A stretch of DNA of 64,000 nucleotides from Myxococcales bacterium (GTDB lineage Bacteria > Myxococcota_A > Polyangia > Polyangiales > JADJMO01), in assembly GCA_016709545.1 (NCBI GenBank), contig JADJMO010000047.1, forward strand, positions 1 through 64,000, written 5' to 3'. Positions within the stretch are counted from its first letter, which is position 1; every line of letters starts with the position of its first letter. Shown piece after piece: positions 1 through 9,003 of the stretch. Position numbers and translations under genes: made by a program. The notes under the pieces are model-generated. The model made no database searches and had not been told where the DNA came from. It was given only the letters and a program-made list of their open reading frames with translations.

Positions 1-537
1 GGGAAAGAGCTCGAGTCGGACGGGAGGTGTGTAGCCCTCGACGAGCGACGACAGATCCTCGCGTGTGAATGCCGGTCCGGACACGACCGGCACCTGGGTC
101 GATGCGGGGACTGCCGGGTGCTGCAGTCCGGCGGCCTTGGCGTCTTGGAGCACGAGGTCCACCAGCGCAGGCCGTCCGGAGACCCAGAGGTGCGCGTTCT
201 CCTCGTTGCGGACGACCTCGAGCCTCGCCCGCAGCGAGTCCAGCGCCTTGCTCCTCTTGGGGACAGCGTCGATGGTCGCGACCAGCTTCGCCACGAAGGG
301 CTGGCAGCGGCGCGGCCACTCCGCGCTGGTCTGGGCGAGCGGCGAGGCGGACCAGCCCAGATCGATGCGCTGCATGCGCTCGAAGCCGGTCTCGCTGGGC
401 GTGAGCGGTGCGCCGACGAGACAGTGGACCAGCTGGGCGTAGCTGGCCCGCACCTCGGCGAGAGGCTCCGCCCCCTTCGTCTTGCAGGCCGCGCCGAGGA
501 GCAACGCCAGCAGCGTCAGGCGTGGGTGCCCGCTCAT
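1..537 (-). CDS. lipoprotein, C-terminus cut by window edge
   Basis: Reading leftwards from an ATG at 537 the frame stays open for 179 codons to the window edge. The N-terminus is a lipoprotein signal: a short hydrophobic run ending in LLGAAC, so Cys18 would be lipidated and the protein held in the envelope. The rest is soluble, with two further cysteines (in HCLVG and RRCQP) and no family I recognise. It starts 9 bases after the stop of the hypothetical gene at 547-1200, so the two are probably co-transcribed. Function unknown. Confidence 0.7.
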   Translation of the reverse strand, partial: MSGHPRLTLLALLLGAACKTKGAEPLAEVRASYAQLVHCLVGAPLTPSETGFERMQRIDLGWSASPLAQTSAEWPRRCQPFVAKLVATIDAVPKRSKALDSLRARLEVVRNEENAHLWVSGRPALVDLVLQDAKAAGLQHPAVPASTQVPVVSGPAFTREDLSSLVEGYTPPVRLELFP

Positions 538-546
538 TCGCCCAGC

Positions 547-1200
547 TCAGCCCCCGAGCGCTTGCACCAACGGATCGACGACGCCGACGGGTACCAGCAG
601 CTCCACCACGAACCCGGAGCCAACCTTCTTGGCGGTTGCGGTCGCCCCGCGACCACCCGCCGCTCGAATCGCTGCTTGCAGAGCCCGCGCAGCCTTGGCC
701 GCGGCGGTTGCCGCAGCGTCTGGCTTCTTCGGTCGAATGGCCTTGGTCGTCTGGACGATCTCCCTCGCCGAGAGCTTGGTGACCTTCTTGCGGCGCCCAT
801 CCACCTTCACGCCCTGGTCGAGGATGGACTCGACGCTGTCCAGCTCCGGGGTCGCCGCGGCCAGGCGGGCCAGCGCGTAGGCCTTCTCGGCGCCGAGGTC
901 GAGGGCCTTGGTCCTGGGCACGGAGTCGACGATCTCGATCAGCTTGGTGGCGCTGCGGATGCTCATCACCTTGCGCTTGGTGAGCATCTCGCTGAACGTC
1001 TTGTATCCGAGCGCGACGTGGAGCTTCTTCTTCTGGATCTCCCGCAGCGCCTCGCCGATCTCGTAGAAGTCTTCGGCGATGCGCGCCTTCGCGCGAGCGA
1101 TCTGCGCGAGCAGGTCTTCGGCCCGCTTCGCCGCCGCCGTCATTGCCTTCTTTCCATCGGCAACGACCCTCTTCAATGCAGCCTTCTTGGTGCCTGCCAT
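547..1200 (-). CDS. helix-rich Lys/Ala protein, possible DNA-binding regulator
   Basis: This 217-residue protein has a Lys/Ala-rich N-terminus, then at about residues 25-95 a helical segment containing EIGEALREI, GYKTFSEML and RSATKLIEI. That pattern recalls the helical domain of DUF3102-type or plasmid-associated DNA-binding proteins; I see no diagnostic motif, so this is only a resemblance. A basic linker (GRRKK) and an Ala-rich tail follow. The gene is divergent from the MoxR/VWA operon, and the 177-base gap between them holds three palindromes. It could be the regulator that binds them, but that is inference. The ATG at 1200 has a TACGCT hexamer 8 nt upstream and no Shine-Dalgarno. Confidence 0.65.
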   Translation of the reverse strand: MAGTKKAALKRVVADGKKAMTAAAKRAEDLLAQIARAKARIAEDFYEIGEALREIQKKKLHVALGYKTFSEMLTKRKVMSIRSATKLIEIVDSVPRTKALDLGAEKAYALARLAAATPELDSVESILDQGVKVDGRRKKVTKLSAREIVQTTKAIRPKKPDAAATAAAKAARALQAAIRAAGGRGATATAKKVGSGFVVELLVPVGVVDPLVQALGG

Positions 1201-1214
1201 GGAGCAGCAGCGTA
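1201..1214 (-). promoter_or_regulatory. -10-like element TACGCT, leaderless start
   Basis: TACGCT lies 8 nt before the ATG at 1200 on the minus strand. No Shine-Dalgarno is visible, so transcription probably starts at or next to the start codon. Confidence 0.45.
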
Positions 1215-1237
1215 TCGAACACGGCGTCCGCGTAAAG

Positions 1238-1303
1238 TCGGCAGACGCCTGCCAGATTTTCGGCAGACGCCTGCCGAAATTTCGGCAGACGTCTGCCGAT
1301 TCC
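1238..1303. promoter_or_regulatory. three palindromic operators on a 22-bp period
   Basis: Three copies of a GGCAGACG(C/T)CTGCC core lie at 1240-1253, 1262-1275 and 1284-1297, with centres exactly 22 bp apart (1246.5, 1268.5, 1290.5). Copy 3 is a perfect 18-bp palindrome, TCGGCAGACGTCTGCCGA (1282-1299). Copy 2 has 9-bp arms TTTCGGCAG/CTGCCGAAA. Copy 1 has only the core arms. About two helical turns separate the centres, so bound dimers would sit on one face of the DNA. The array lies between the two divergent -10-like elements at 1209-1214 and 1366-1371, the position expected for control of both the hypothetical gene and the WGR/MoxR operon. The binding protein is unknown. Confidence 0.75.
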
Positions 1304-1365
1304 GTTTCACGAGCGTCGCTGAACGGCACGAGGAGGCCTTCGGTGACGCGAGAACACGGCCACGA

Positions 1366-1377
1366 TACTGTCCGGCC
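1366..1377 (+). promoter_or_regulatory. -10-like element TACTGT, leaderless start
   Basis: TACTGT lies 6 nt before the ATG at 1378, just right of the three palindromes. No Shine-Dalgarno is seen. It probably drives the MoxR/VWA operon. Confidence 0.5.
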
Positions 1378-4300
1378 ATGCCGCGCTACGAGTTCGTCGA
1401 GGGCACCTCGAGCAAGTTCTGGCAGATCGACTTGAACGGCCCGTCGTTCACGACGACCTTCGGCCGCATCGGATCCAGCGGACAGACCTCCACCAAGTCG
1501 TTCGCCACCGACGCGAAGGCCCAGGCCGAGTACGACAAGCTGATCGCCGAGAAGACCAAGAAGGGGTACCAGCTCGTGTCGGGCGGCAGTCCACCTGCAC
1601 CTGCGACGAGCGCGGCACCAGTAGCCGCCGCAACACCCGCAGCTACGGCGCCAACACCCGCTGCGCCCGTTCGCTCGGCGACGCCGAAGGCACCGAAAGC
1701 GACCTCGGTCGAAGCCTCGGCTGCGCCACCCGTGGAGGCTCCGGCACCGCCGGTCCCCGGCTCGGGTCCCACTGTGGTCATGACCGACGCCGCGCAGCGG
1801 GCGGCCGAGAAGGAGCTGGCCGTCTTCCGCGTGAAGCCCTCTCGAGCGGAGGACGCCGCCGGCACCTCGTTCCCGCGCGTGCAGGAAGCCTTCGAGAAGC
1901 ACATCCAGCCCTTCGTGAGTCGCGGCCTCGCACACACGTCGGGCGACAGCGCGCGGTGGAGCCACGCCGTACTCACGCAGTATGGAGCGCCGACGCTCCC
2001 CACCACGCTCGAGGTCGAGGCTGCCGCGGCGGTGCTCCAGTTCTTCGACTGGAAGGGCGTTCGACGAGGCGCGACGCCCACCTCTCCCGATCTCGTCAAC
2101 CTCTGGGTCGCCCACGCAGGCCTCGGCTTCGCGGTCGAGGCCTTCGTGACGAGCCTCGGCGACCGCCAGGTCGTGACGGACACCCTCGGCACTGCGACGT
2201 GGCTCGCCGACGCGCCTGCGCGCCCACTCGAGAACCTGTTCGGCTACGACACCGACCGGGCGATCGCGGAATCGTGGCTCGGCGCCACCGAGGCACAGCG
2301 AGTCGCGGGGCGCGCGCATGCCGAGAAGCTGCGCGCGCAGGGCACGCTGCTCCAGCGCTCGGCGATCGCCTCGTGCGTGCTCGACCCGGCGTGGATCGAC
2401 GCCGACCTCCGCGAGCACGCGACCACCGGTGAACGGGCGATGTTCTCCATCGAGGCCCTCCTGCGCGCGACCTCGGCGAGCGACCTCGAGGCTTACTTCG
2501 AGAAGCTCTCGGAGGCAGACCGGGAGTACTACCTCCCGAAGAGCCGGTGGCTGCGGGCCTCGGCGCGGGACGACGGCATCGAGGGCTACGCCTTCGTCCA
2601 GCGCCTCGGGCTCGGCGGGATCGACGTGGCCTGCACGCGCATCGCCACCCTGCTGCCGCAGTTCTCGCCGGACCCATATCACGGAGCGCGCGTCGGCGAG
2701 CTCCTGCGCAGCCTCTTCGAGGTGGCGCGGCTCGCGCACGAAGCGCCTCGCGTCGTCGACGCCGCCATCGCGGTGCTCGAGAAGGCCGGCGACGAGAAGA
2801 TCGGCAAGGACAGCGACCCGCGGCCGGCCGCCTACGACTGCCTGCGGAGCTCGCCGAACCTCGCGCTGCAACGGTTGCGAGACGTGCGACAGAAGTGGGC
2901 GAAGAACCTGCTGCCGCAGCTCGAGCGGCTGGTCTCGGGCGGCGCGAGCGACGATCGCGCGGACGCCGAGCTGGGCGCGCTGCCCGCCTTCTTGCAGAAG
3001 AACGCTGCGTTCAAGGCCCCAGACTTCTGGCAGCCCGCGGCCCTCCCGCGGATCGTGCTCCGCGACGGCACGCTGCTGCCGATCGCCGTGCTCGGCACCC
3101 TCGCCGCCGCCCTCAAGGCCGACGACCCGGCGCCGATCGCCGAGCTCCAGCGCGTGGCCGAGCCGGCCTCGCTCGCGGCCTTCGGCTGGGACCTGTTCCA
3201 GGCGTGGCTCCTCGGCGGCGCGAACTCGAAGGAGAAGTGGGCTTTCACCGCGCTCGGTCGGCTGGGCAACGACGACACCGCACGCCGCCTCACCCCCCTG
3301 GTCCGCGCCTGGCCCGGCGAGTCGCAGCACGCGCGCGCGGTGCTCGGGCTCGACGTGCTCGGGGCCATCGGCTCGGACGTGGCCCTGATGATGCTCAATG
3401 GGATCGCCCAGAAGGTGAAGTTCAAGGGGCTCCAGGAGCGGGCGCGCGAGCGGATGGACGAGATCGCCAGCAAGCGCGGCATGAGCGCCGAGCAGCTCGC
3501 GGACCGGCTCGTCCCCGATCTCGACCTCGAGGACGATGGCTCCAAGACGCTCGACTTCGGCCCCCGCTCGTTCCGGGTGGGGTTCGACGAGACGCTGAGC
3601 CCGTTCGTCGTCGATGCGACAGGCGCGCGCCTCAAGGACCTGCCGAAGCCCAACAGCAAGGACGACCCTACCCTCGGCGCGGAGGCGACCGAGGTCTGGA
3701 AGGCGATGAAGAAGGACGTGCGCGCCCTCGCGTCGATCCAGATCGTGCGTCTCGAGCTCGGCATGGGCAACGCGCGGCGCTGGACGGGCGAGGAGTTCCG
3801 CAACTTCTTCGTCGACCACCCGCTGCTCACGCACCTCGTCCGGCGCCTCGTGTGGGGGGTCTACGACGACGGCAAGCTCGCGCGCACGTTCCGCGTCGCC
3901 GAGGATCGCACCTTCGCCGATGCGGGCGACGACGCCTGCGACGTCGACCCGACGGCCGCGGTCGGCATCGTCCACCGCCTCCACCTGACGGACGTCGAGG
4001 CGACGGCGTGGAGCACCGTGTTCGCCGACTACGAGCTCGCGCAGCCGTTCGAACAGCTCTCGCGCGCGACGTATCGCCTCGCCCCGGACGAGGCCGGCGC
4101 GACCGCCCTGACCCGCTTCGCGGGCCGCGTCGTCGAGACCAAGAAGATCCTGGGCCTCCTGTCGCGCGGCTGGCGGAAGGGCCCGCCGCAGGACGCTGGC
4201 TGCATCTTCGAGGTCTACAAACCCATCCGCTCCGATCTCATCGCGTCGCTTCCGTTCGAGATGGGGCTGAACGCCGGCGGCATGGACTACGTCGACCCGA

Positions 4301-4449
4301 CGCAGAAGCTCGGCGTCGTCGACTTCGCCCCGAGCATCCCCGACTGGGGCCGCAGTCGGCCGGACCTCGTCCCGCTGGCCAGCCTCGACGAGGTGATCGT
4401 GTCGGAGGTGATCCGCGACATCGAGTCGATGGGACAGGTGACGACATGA
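1378..4449 (+). CDS. WGR and DUF4132 domain protein (YehI/MolR-like)
   Basis: This 1023-residue protein opens with a WGR domain (about 2-70; FVEGTSSKFWQI, FGRIGSSGQ), a nucleic-acid-associated fold also found in PARPs. An Ala/Pro-rich linker (about 78-150) and a long helical, HEAT-like middle region follow. The C-terminal DUF4132 region starts near 725 (FRVGFDETLSPF, RRWTGEEF, HPLLTHLVRRLVWG). WGR-DUF4132 proteins include E. coli YehI, historically called MolR. It is the first gene of an operon that has the E. coli yehI-L-M-P-Q order. Its stop overlaps the next start by 4 nt (ATGA). The biochemical role of the family is not established. I chose the ATG at 1378 because the WGR domain begins immediately and a -10-like TACTGT lies 6 nt upstream. 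Confidence 0.88.
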   Translation: MPRYEFVEGTSSKFWQIDLNGPSFTTTFGRIGSSGQTSTKSFATDAKAQAEYDKLIAEKTKKGYQLVSGGSPPAPATSAAPVAAATPAATAPTPAAPVRSATPKAPKATSVEASAAPPVEAPAPPVPGSGPTVVMTDAAQRAAEKELAVFRVKPSRAEDAAGTSFPRVQEAFEKHIQPFVSRGLAHTSGDSARWSHAVLTQYGAPTLPTTLEVEAAAAVLQFFDWKGVRRGATPTSPDLVNLWVAHAGLGFAVEAFVTSLGDRQVVTDTLGTATWLADAPARPLENLFGYDTDRAIAESWLGATEAQRVAGRAHAEKLRAQGTLLQRSAIASCVLDPAWIDADLREHATTGERAMFSIEALLRATSASDLEAYFEKLSEADREYYLPKSRWLRASARDDGIEGYAFVQRLGLGGIDVACTRIATLLPQFSPDPYHGARVGELLRSLFEVARLAHEAPRVVDAAIAVLEKAGDEKIGKDSDPRPAAYDCLRSSPNLALQRLRDVRQKWAKNLLPQLERLVSGGASDDRADAELGALPAFLQKNAAFKAPDFWQPAALPRIVLRDGTLLPIAVLGTLAAALKADDPAPIAELQRVAEPASLAAFGWDLFQAWLLGGANSKEKWAFTALGRLGNDDTARRLTPLVRAWPGESQHARAVLGLDVLGAIGSDVALMMLNGIAQKVKFKGLQERARERMDEIASKRGMSAEQLADRLVPDLDLEDDGSKTLDFGPRSFRVGFDETLSPFVVDATGARLKDLPKPNSKDDPTLGAEATEVWKAMKKDVRALASIQIVRLELGMGNARRWTGEEFRNFFVDHPLLTHLVRRLVWGVYDDGKLARTFRVAEDRTFADAGDDACDVDPTAAVGIVHRLHLTDVEATAWSTVFADYELAQPFEQLSRATYRLAPDEAGATALTRFAGRVVETKKILGLLSRGWRKGPPQDAGCIFEVYKPIRSDLIASLPFEMGLNAGGMDYVDPTQKLGVVDFAPSIPDWGRSRPDLVPLASLDEVIVSEVIRDIESMGQVTT

Positions 4450-5555
4450 GCAAGAAGCCGAGCAAGAGCGAGCCCACCGCCACGTTGCAGCGACCTCCCG
4501 CCGAGGTGATGTACGAGGCCGAGCTCGCCGAGCTCGCGAAGGGTGACGCGCAACCGCGCCCGCCGGGCTGGCGGCTCTCGCCGCGCGCGGTGCGCACGTT
4601 CGTGCTCGGCGACGAGCGGCTCGGCATCCGGAAGAAGTTCGTCGGACACCCTTCCCTCGTCGATCGGGCGATGATCGCGCTCGCGACCAACCGCGGCCTC
4701 ATGCTGATCGGCGAGCCGGGCACGGCCAAGTCGCTGCTCTCCGAGCTCCTGGCCGCGGCGATCAGCGGACAGTCGACCCTCACCATCCAGGGCAGCGCGG
4801 GGACCTCCGAGGATCAGATCAAGTACTCCTGGAACTACGCGCTCCTGCTCGCCGACGGGCCGAGCCCGCGGGCCCTCGTGCCGGCGCCGCTGTACGAGGG
4901 CATGCAACAGGGGCGCATCGTGCGCTTCGAGGAGATCACCCGCTGCCCGCTCGAGATCCAGGACTCGCTCCTGGCCGCGCTCTCCGACCGCGTGATCGCC
5001 ATCCCCGAGCTCGCGGACGACAAGATGTTGTTCGCGTCGGTCGGGTTCAACATCATCGCGACCGCGAACACCCGCGACCTCGGCGTGAACGAGATGAGCG
5101 CAGCCCTCAAGCGACGCTTCAACTTCGAGACGGTGTTCCCCATCGCCCAGTACGACGTGGAGCTCGAGCTCGTGCGCACCGAGACCCAGCGCGGGCTCGC
5201 GCGGAGCGGCGTGCCGACGATGCCCGGCGACGACATCTTCGAGCTGTTGATCACGACCTTCCGCGAGCTCCGCGACGGCAAGACGGGGGACGGCCAGCCC
5301 GTCGATCGCCCCTCGACGGCGATGTCCACCGCCGAGGCCGTGTCGGTCGCCCAGGCCGTCGGCGCGCGGTGCCACTTCCTGAGCGGCCGGGCAGCGACGC
5401 CGACCGATCTGCTGGAGTGCCTCGTCGGCGCGGCGATCAAGACCGACCGGAACGACGCGGCCGTCCTCCGTCGCTACTTCGAGCAGCGCGTCGGCCGGCG
5501 GAGCGGGGCCCACTGGAAGGCCTTCTACGAGGCGCGCCACCTGCTGCCGGAGTGA
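4446..5555 (+). CDS. MoxR-family AAA+ ATPase (YehL-like)
   Basis: This is a 369-residue AAA+ ATPase of the MoxR group. Visible motifs are Walker A GEPGTAKS (about residue 95), a Walker B-like IVRFEEI, sensor-1 region ATANTRD and a basic finger ALKRRF. MoxR ATPases typically work with VWA-domain partners to remodel or load client proteins, and the VWA partner lies two genes downstream. The start overlaps the WGR-DUF4132 stop, and the stop is 3 nt before the GTG of the DUF5682 gene, so translation is probably coupled. Closest named relative by motif and gene order is E. coli YehL. Confidence 0.92.
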   Translation: MSKKPSKSEPTATLQRPPAEVMYEAELAELAKGDAQPRPPGWRLSPRAVRTFVLGDERLGIRKKFVGHPSLVDRAMIALATNRGLMLIGEPGTAKSLLSELLAAAISGQSTLTIQGSAGTSEDQIKYSWNYALLLADGPSPRALVPAPLYEGMQQGRIVRFEEITRCPLEIQDSLLAALSDRVIAIPELADDKMLFASVGFNIIATANTRDLGVNEMSAALKRRFNFETVFPIAQYDVELELVRTETQRGLARSGVPTMPGDDIFELLITTFRELRDGKTGDGQPVDRPSTAMSTAEAVSVAQAVGARCHFLSGRAATPTDLLECLVGAAIKTDRNDAAVLRRYFEQRVGRRSGAHWKAFYEARHLLPE

Positions 5556-5558
5556 GCG

Positions 5559-7882
5559 GTGGCCGACCTTCGAATCGTCGGTGTGCGGCATCACAGCCCC
5601 GCGTGCGCGCGCGTCGTGCGGCACGTGATCGCGGAGACGCGCCCGTGGGCGGTGCTCATCGAGGGGCCGAGCGACATGAACGGTCGGCTCGCCGAGCTCA
5701 CGCTGCCGCACGCGATGCCGGTCGCCGTCTACAGCTACTTCCTGCCCCGCGACCAGGCGGCCGGCGCCCACGGGAGCTGGGCGCCGTTCTGTGCCTACTC
5801 GCCCGAGTGGGTCGCTCTCCACGCGGGATTGGCGGTCGGCGCCTGCGTCCGGTTCATCGATCTCCCCGCGTGGGATCCCGTGTTCTCGACCGTGCAGAAT
5901 CGCTACTCCGACCACGAGCAGCAGGTGAGCCACACCCTGCACGCGCTCGCGGTCGGCCGCGGATTCGACTCGACCGACGCGCTCTGGGGATCACCTGTTC
6001 GAGCTGACCGACGATCCGGTCCGGCTCGAGCGTCAACTCGCGGACTACTTCGACGGCTTCCGAGGTCGCGTCTCCGACGCGCGGACCGACATGGCCGAGC
6101 GCGACCCGCTGCGCGAGGCCTACATGGCGCGCTGGATCGACTGGGCCCTCGCAGGCGCCGGCGGGGGCCACCGTGCTGGTGGTGTGTGGGGGGTTCCACA
6201 AGCCGGCGCTGCACGCGCTCGTGGGCGCGGCGGGAGCCGGCGCAGACGGGGAGCCGACGGTGCCCGTCCCCGACACGGCGGCGGCGCGCACCGGGAGCTA
6301 CCTCGTGCCGTTCTCGTTCGCCCGCCTGGACAGCTTCACCGGCTACGCCGCGGGCATGCCGTCTCCGGCGTTCTACGAGGAGGTCTGGACCCACGGCGAC
6401 GCCGCCGCCGAGCGCATGTTGTGGAGGGCCGTGGCGCGGCTCCGTGCCCGCGGCCAGCGCGTGTCCACCGCCGACGCGATCGCCGCTTCGGAGCTCGCCC
6501 AGGGTCTCGCTCAGCTCCGTGGGCACCGCGTCCCGACGCGATGCGACGTGCTCGACGGTCTCGCAGGCGCGCTGATCAAGGAGGCGCTGCGGGTGCCTCC
6601 TCCCTGGTCCCAGCGTGGCCCGTTGCCGGCGGGCACCGACCCCTACCTGGTCGAGGTGCTGCGGGCCTTCTCGGGCGAGCAGCGCGGCGCGCTGGCTGCG
6701 GGCACGCCGCGACCACCGCTCGTCGACGACATCGAGCGCGTCTGCCGCGAGGTCTCCGTGCCGCTCGATCCCGAGCAGAAGGCCCTCACCCTCGACGTCT
6801 ACGATCGGGAGGCGGTCGAGCGACGGACGGTGCTCTATCGCCTCCTGTGGCTCGAGCTGCCCGGCGTCGAGCTCGTCACCACGGCTGACCTGCGGCGCGG
6901 CCGCACCCGCACGACCGAAGCCTGGCGCACGAGGCGCACGGACGAGACGACCGTGGCGATGATCGAGCGCGCGGTCTACGGCGCGACGCTCGAGGCGGCC
7001 GCGCTGGCGCGGATCGACGAGCAGCTGCGCATGGCCGACGGCGTCGCGGCGATCGTGACCAGCATGGAGCGCGCGTTGCGGGCAGGCTTCCATCACCTGG
7101 TCGACGGGCTGTGCGCGGCGGCGGCGACGGCCGTCGCGCACGAGCCGCTCTTCGCCAACGTGGGGGAGGCAGTGCACCGACTGGCGACGTTGCAGGCCAC
7201 GGAGGCGTTGCCCGCCGGGCACGGCCTCGGCGCGCTGCTCGGCACGATGATCGAGCGGGGGCTCTTCCTGCTCGAAGGGCTCGAGGGCGCGACCGCCCCC
7301 CTCGACCGACCGACGATCGCGGGAATCGCCTCGATTCGTGGGGCGCTCGACCTCGACCTACCCGACCTCGAGTTCCTCGTCGCGCAGTCGGTCGGCGTGT
7401 GGACCCGCCGCCTCGCGGCCGAGAGAGCGCCGCCCGCGGTGCGCGGGGCGTGTCTCGGCGCTCTCTGGACCCTCGCCCCCGCGCCCGACCACGTAGCCAC
7501 CGCCCACGCGGTCATCCGCGGCGTGCCGAGCCCGCTGCTCGGCGAGATGCTCGGCGGGCTGTTCGCGCTCGCCCGCGAGGCCGCCCGCGAGTCCGATCTG
7601 ATCGACGTCGTCGACGTCCGACTGGGCGCCCTCGACGACGCCGAGTTCCTCGTCACGCTCCCGTCGTTGCGCCGTGCGTTCGCCTACTTCCCACCTTCCG
7701 AGCGACGGGAGCTCGCGCGGCACCTGCTGTCGCGTCGCGACGCGGGCACCGCCGAGGTCCAGGACCTCCTCACGCCCGTCGTGGAGCCCGAGCTCGTCGC
7801 CGGAGTGCGCCAGCTCGAGGAGCGGTGGTTCGCGACCGCGCTGCGCTATGGCCTGATCGCTGTCGGAGAGGAGGCCTCGTGA
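5559..7882 (+). CDS. DUF5682 protein (YehM-like), frame broken twice
   Basis: The N-terminus (GVRHHSPACARVV, LIEGPSDMN) matches DUF5682, the YehM-like component of MoxR/VWA operons. The frame breaks at GGGG 5986-5989, where dropping one G restores ALWDHLFELTDD, and at GGGGG 6163-6167, where dropping one G restores GGATVLVVCGGFHKP. Corrected, the product is 773 residues ending at the TGA 7880-7882. Both breaks are +1 in G runs inside otherwise well-kept coding sequence, so I favour sequencing error over a real pseudogene. It starts at GTG 5559, 3 nt after the MoxR stop, and overlaps the VWA gene start by 4 nt. Family function is unknown; it presumably acts with the ATPase. Confidence 0.8.
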
Positions 7883-9003
7883 GCAGCGACGGCCGTGCCG
7901 ACCTGCGTCGCTGGCGTCTGGTCCTCGGCAAGAGCGCCGACGCCATCGACGGCGCGTCCCCGATCGACGCCGACGACCTCGCCCGCGACGCCGCCCTCGG
8001 CTGGCTCTACGAGCGCGACGCGTCGCTCCAGGAACGCGACATCCGCACCGCCGACCTCTCCGACACGGTGCTCACGGTGCCGGCCTGGATCAACGAGGTC
8101 CATCGGCTCTTTCCCAGGGAGACGATCGAGCGTCTCGAGCGCGACGCCGTGGAGGAGTTCGCCATCCACGAGGTGGTGACGAACAAGGAGGTCCTCGCCC
8201 GGATCGAGCCGAGCGAGACCCTCCTCCGGGCCGTGCTCCTCACCAAGCACCTGATGAACGCCGAGGTCCTCGCGCTCGCTCGGGAGCTCGTGCGCAAGGT
8301 CGTGGCCCAGCTCATGGAGGCGCTGACGAAGACGGTCCGCGCGGCCTTCTCCGGCACGCGCAGCCCGCGCCGCTCGCGGCACAAGAGCCTCCGCAACTTC
8401 GACCCGCGGGCGACGATCCGCGCGAACCTGCGTCACTACGACCGCGAAGGGCGCCGGCTCTTCATACGCGACCCGCTGTTCCTCAGTCGATCGCGACGCC
8501 ACGGCGAACACTGGCAGGTCATCGTCGTCGTCGATCAGTCGGGGAGCATGGTGAGCTCGGTCATCCATGCCGGCGTGACCGCCGCGTGCCTTTCTGGCCT
8601 CCCGGCGATCAAGACCCACCTGATCGCCTTCGACACGAACGTGGTCGATCTCACCGGTCAGGTGACCGACCCGGTCGAGACCCTGATGAAGGTGCAGCTC
8701 GGTGGAGGCACCGACATCGCGAAGGCGGTCCGCTACGCCGAGGGCCTCGTCGAGAACCCGCGGCGCACGCTGATCGTCCTCATCACGGATCTGTTCGAGG
8801 GCGGTGACGCCGAGGCCCTCGTCCAGTCGGTCAAGCGCCAGGTCAGCCAGGGGGTCCGGTTCATCACGCTCGCGGCGCTCGACGATCAGGCCGCGCCCGT
8901 CTACGACCGCGAGCTCGGCAAGCGCCTCGTGAAGGTCGGCGCGACGGTGGGCGCGATGACGCCCAACGAACTCGTCGGATACCTGAAGGGAATGCTCGCA
9001 TGA
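7879..9003 (+). CDS. VWA domain protein (YehP-like)
   Basis: This 374-residue protein has an N-terminal helical region and a basic stretch (SPRRSRHKS, about 155-165), then a von Willebrand factor A domain from about 210. The metal-ion-dependent adhesion motif is complete: DQSGSM, a conserved Thr in GGGTD, and a downstream Asp in LITDLFEGG. VWA partners of MoxR ATPases act as metal-dependent client or adaptor subunits. It starts at GTG 7879, overlapping the DUF5682 stop, and its TGA overlaps the ATG of the SWIM gene (9000). Both overlaps support one translationally coupled operon. No signal peptide, so cytoplasmic. Confidence 0.9.
   Translation: MSSDGRADLRRWRLVLGKSADAIDGASPIDADDLARDAALGWLYERDASLQERDIRTADLSDTVLTVPAWINEVHRLFPRETIERLERDAVEEFAIHEVVTNKEVLARIEPSETLLRAVLLTKHLMNAEVLALARELVRKVVAQLMEALTKTVRAAFSGTRSPRRSRHKSLRNFDPRATIRANLRHYDREGRRLFIRDPLFLSRSRRHGEHWQVIVVVDQSGSMVSSVIHAGVTAACLSGLPAIKTHLIAFDTNVVDLTGQVTDPVETLMKVQLGGGTDIAKAVRYAEGLVENPRRTLIVLITDLFEGGDAEALVQSVKRQVSQGVRFITLAALDDQAAPVYDRELGKRLVKVGATVGAMTPNELVGYLKGMLA

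Noticed and set aside
1238..1303. CRISPR array
   Set aside because: Only three units, no variable spacers separated by repeats, and the units are palindromic operators in a promoter gap with no cas gene.
547..3984. 1145-codon minus-strand frame covering most of the WGR-DUF4132 gene
   Set aside because: Only its last 217 codons (from 1200) look like a real protein; the rest is antisense shadow of a clearly conserved gene.
5559..7882. Calling the DUF5682 gene a true pseudogene
   Set aside because: Both breaks are +1 in G runs, the rest is intact, and many other genes here show the same kind of error.
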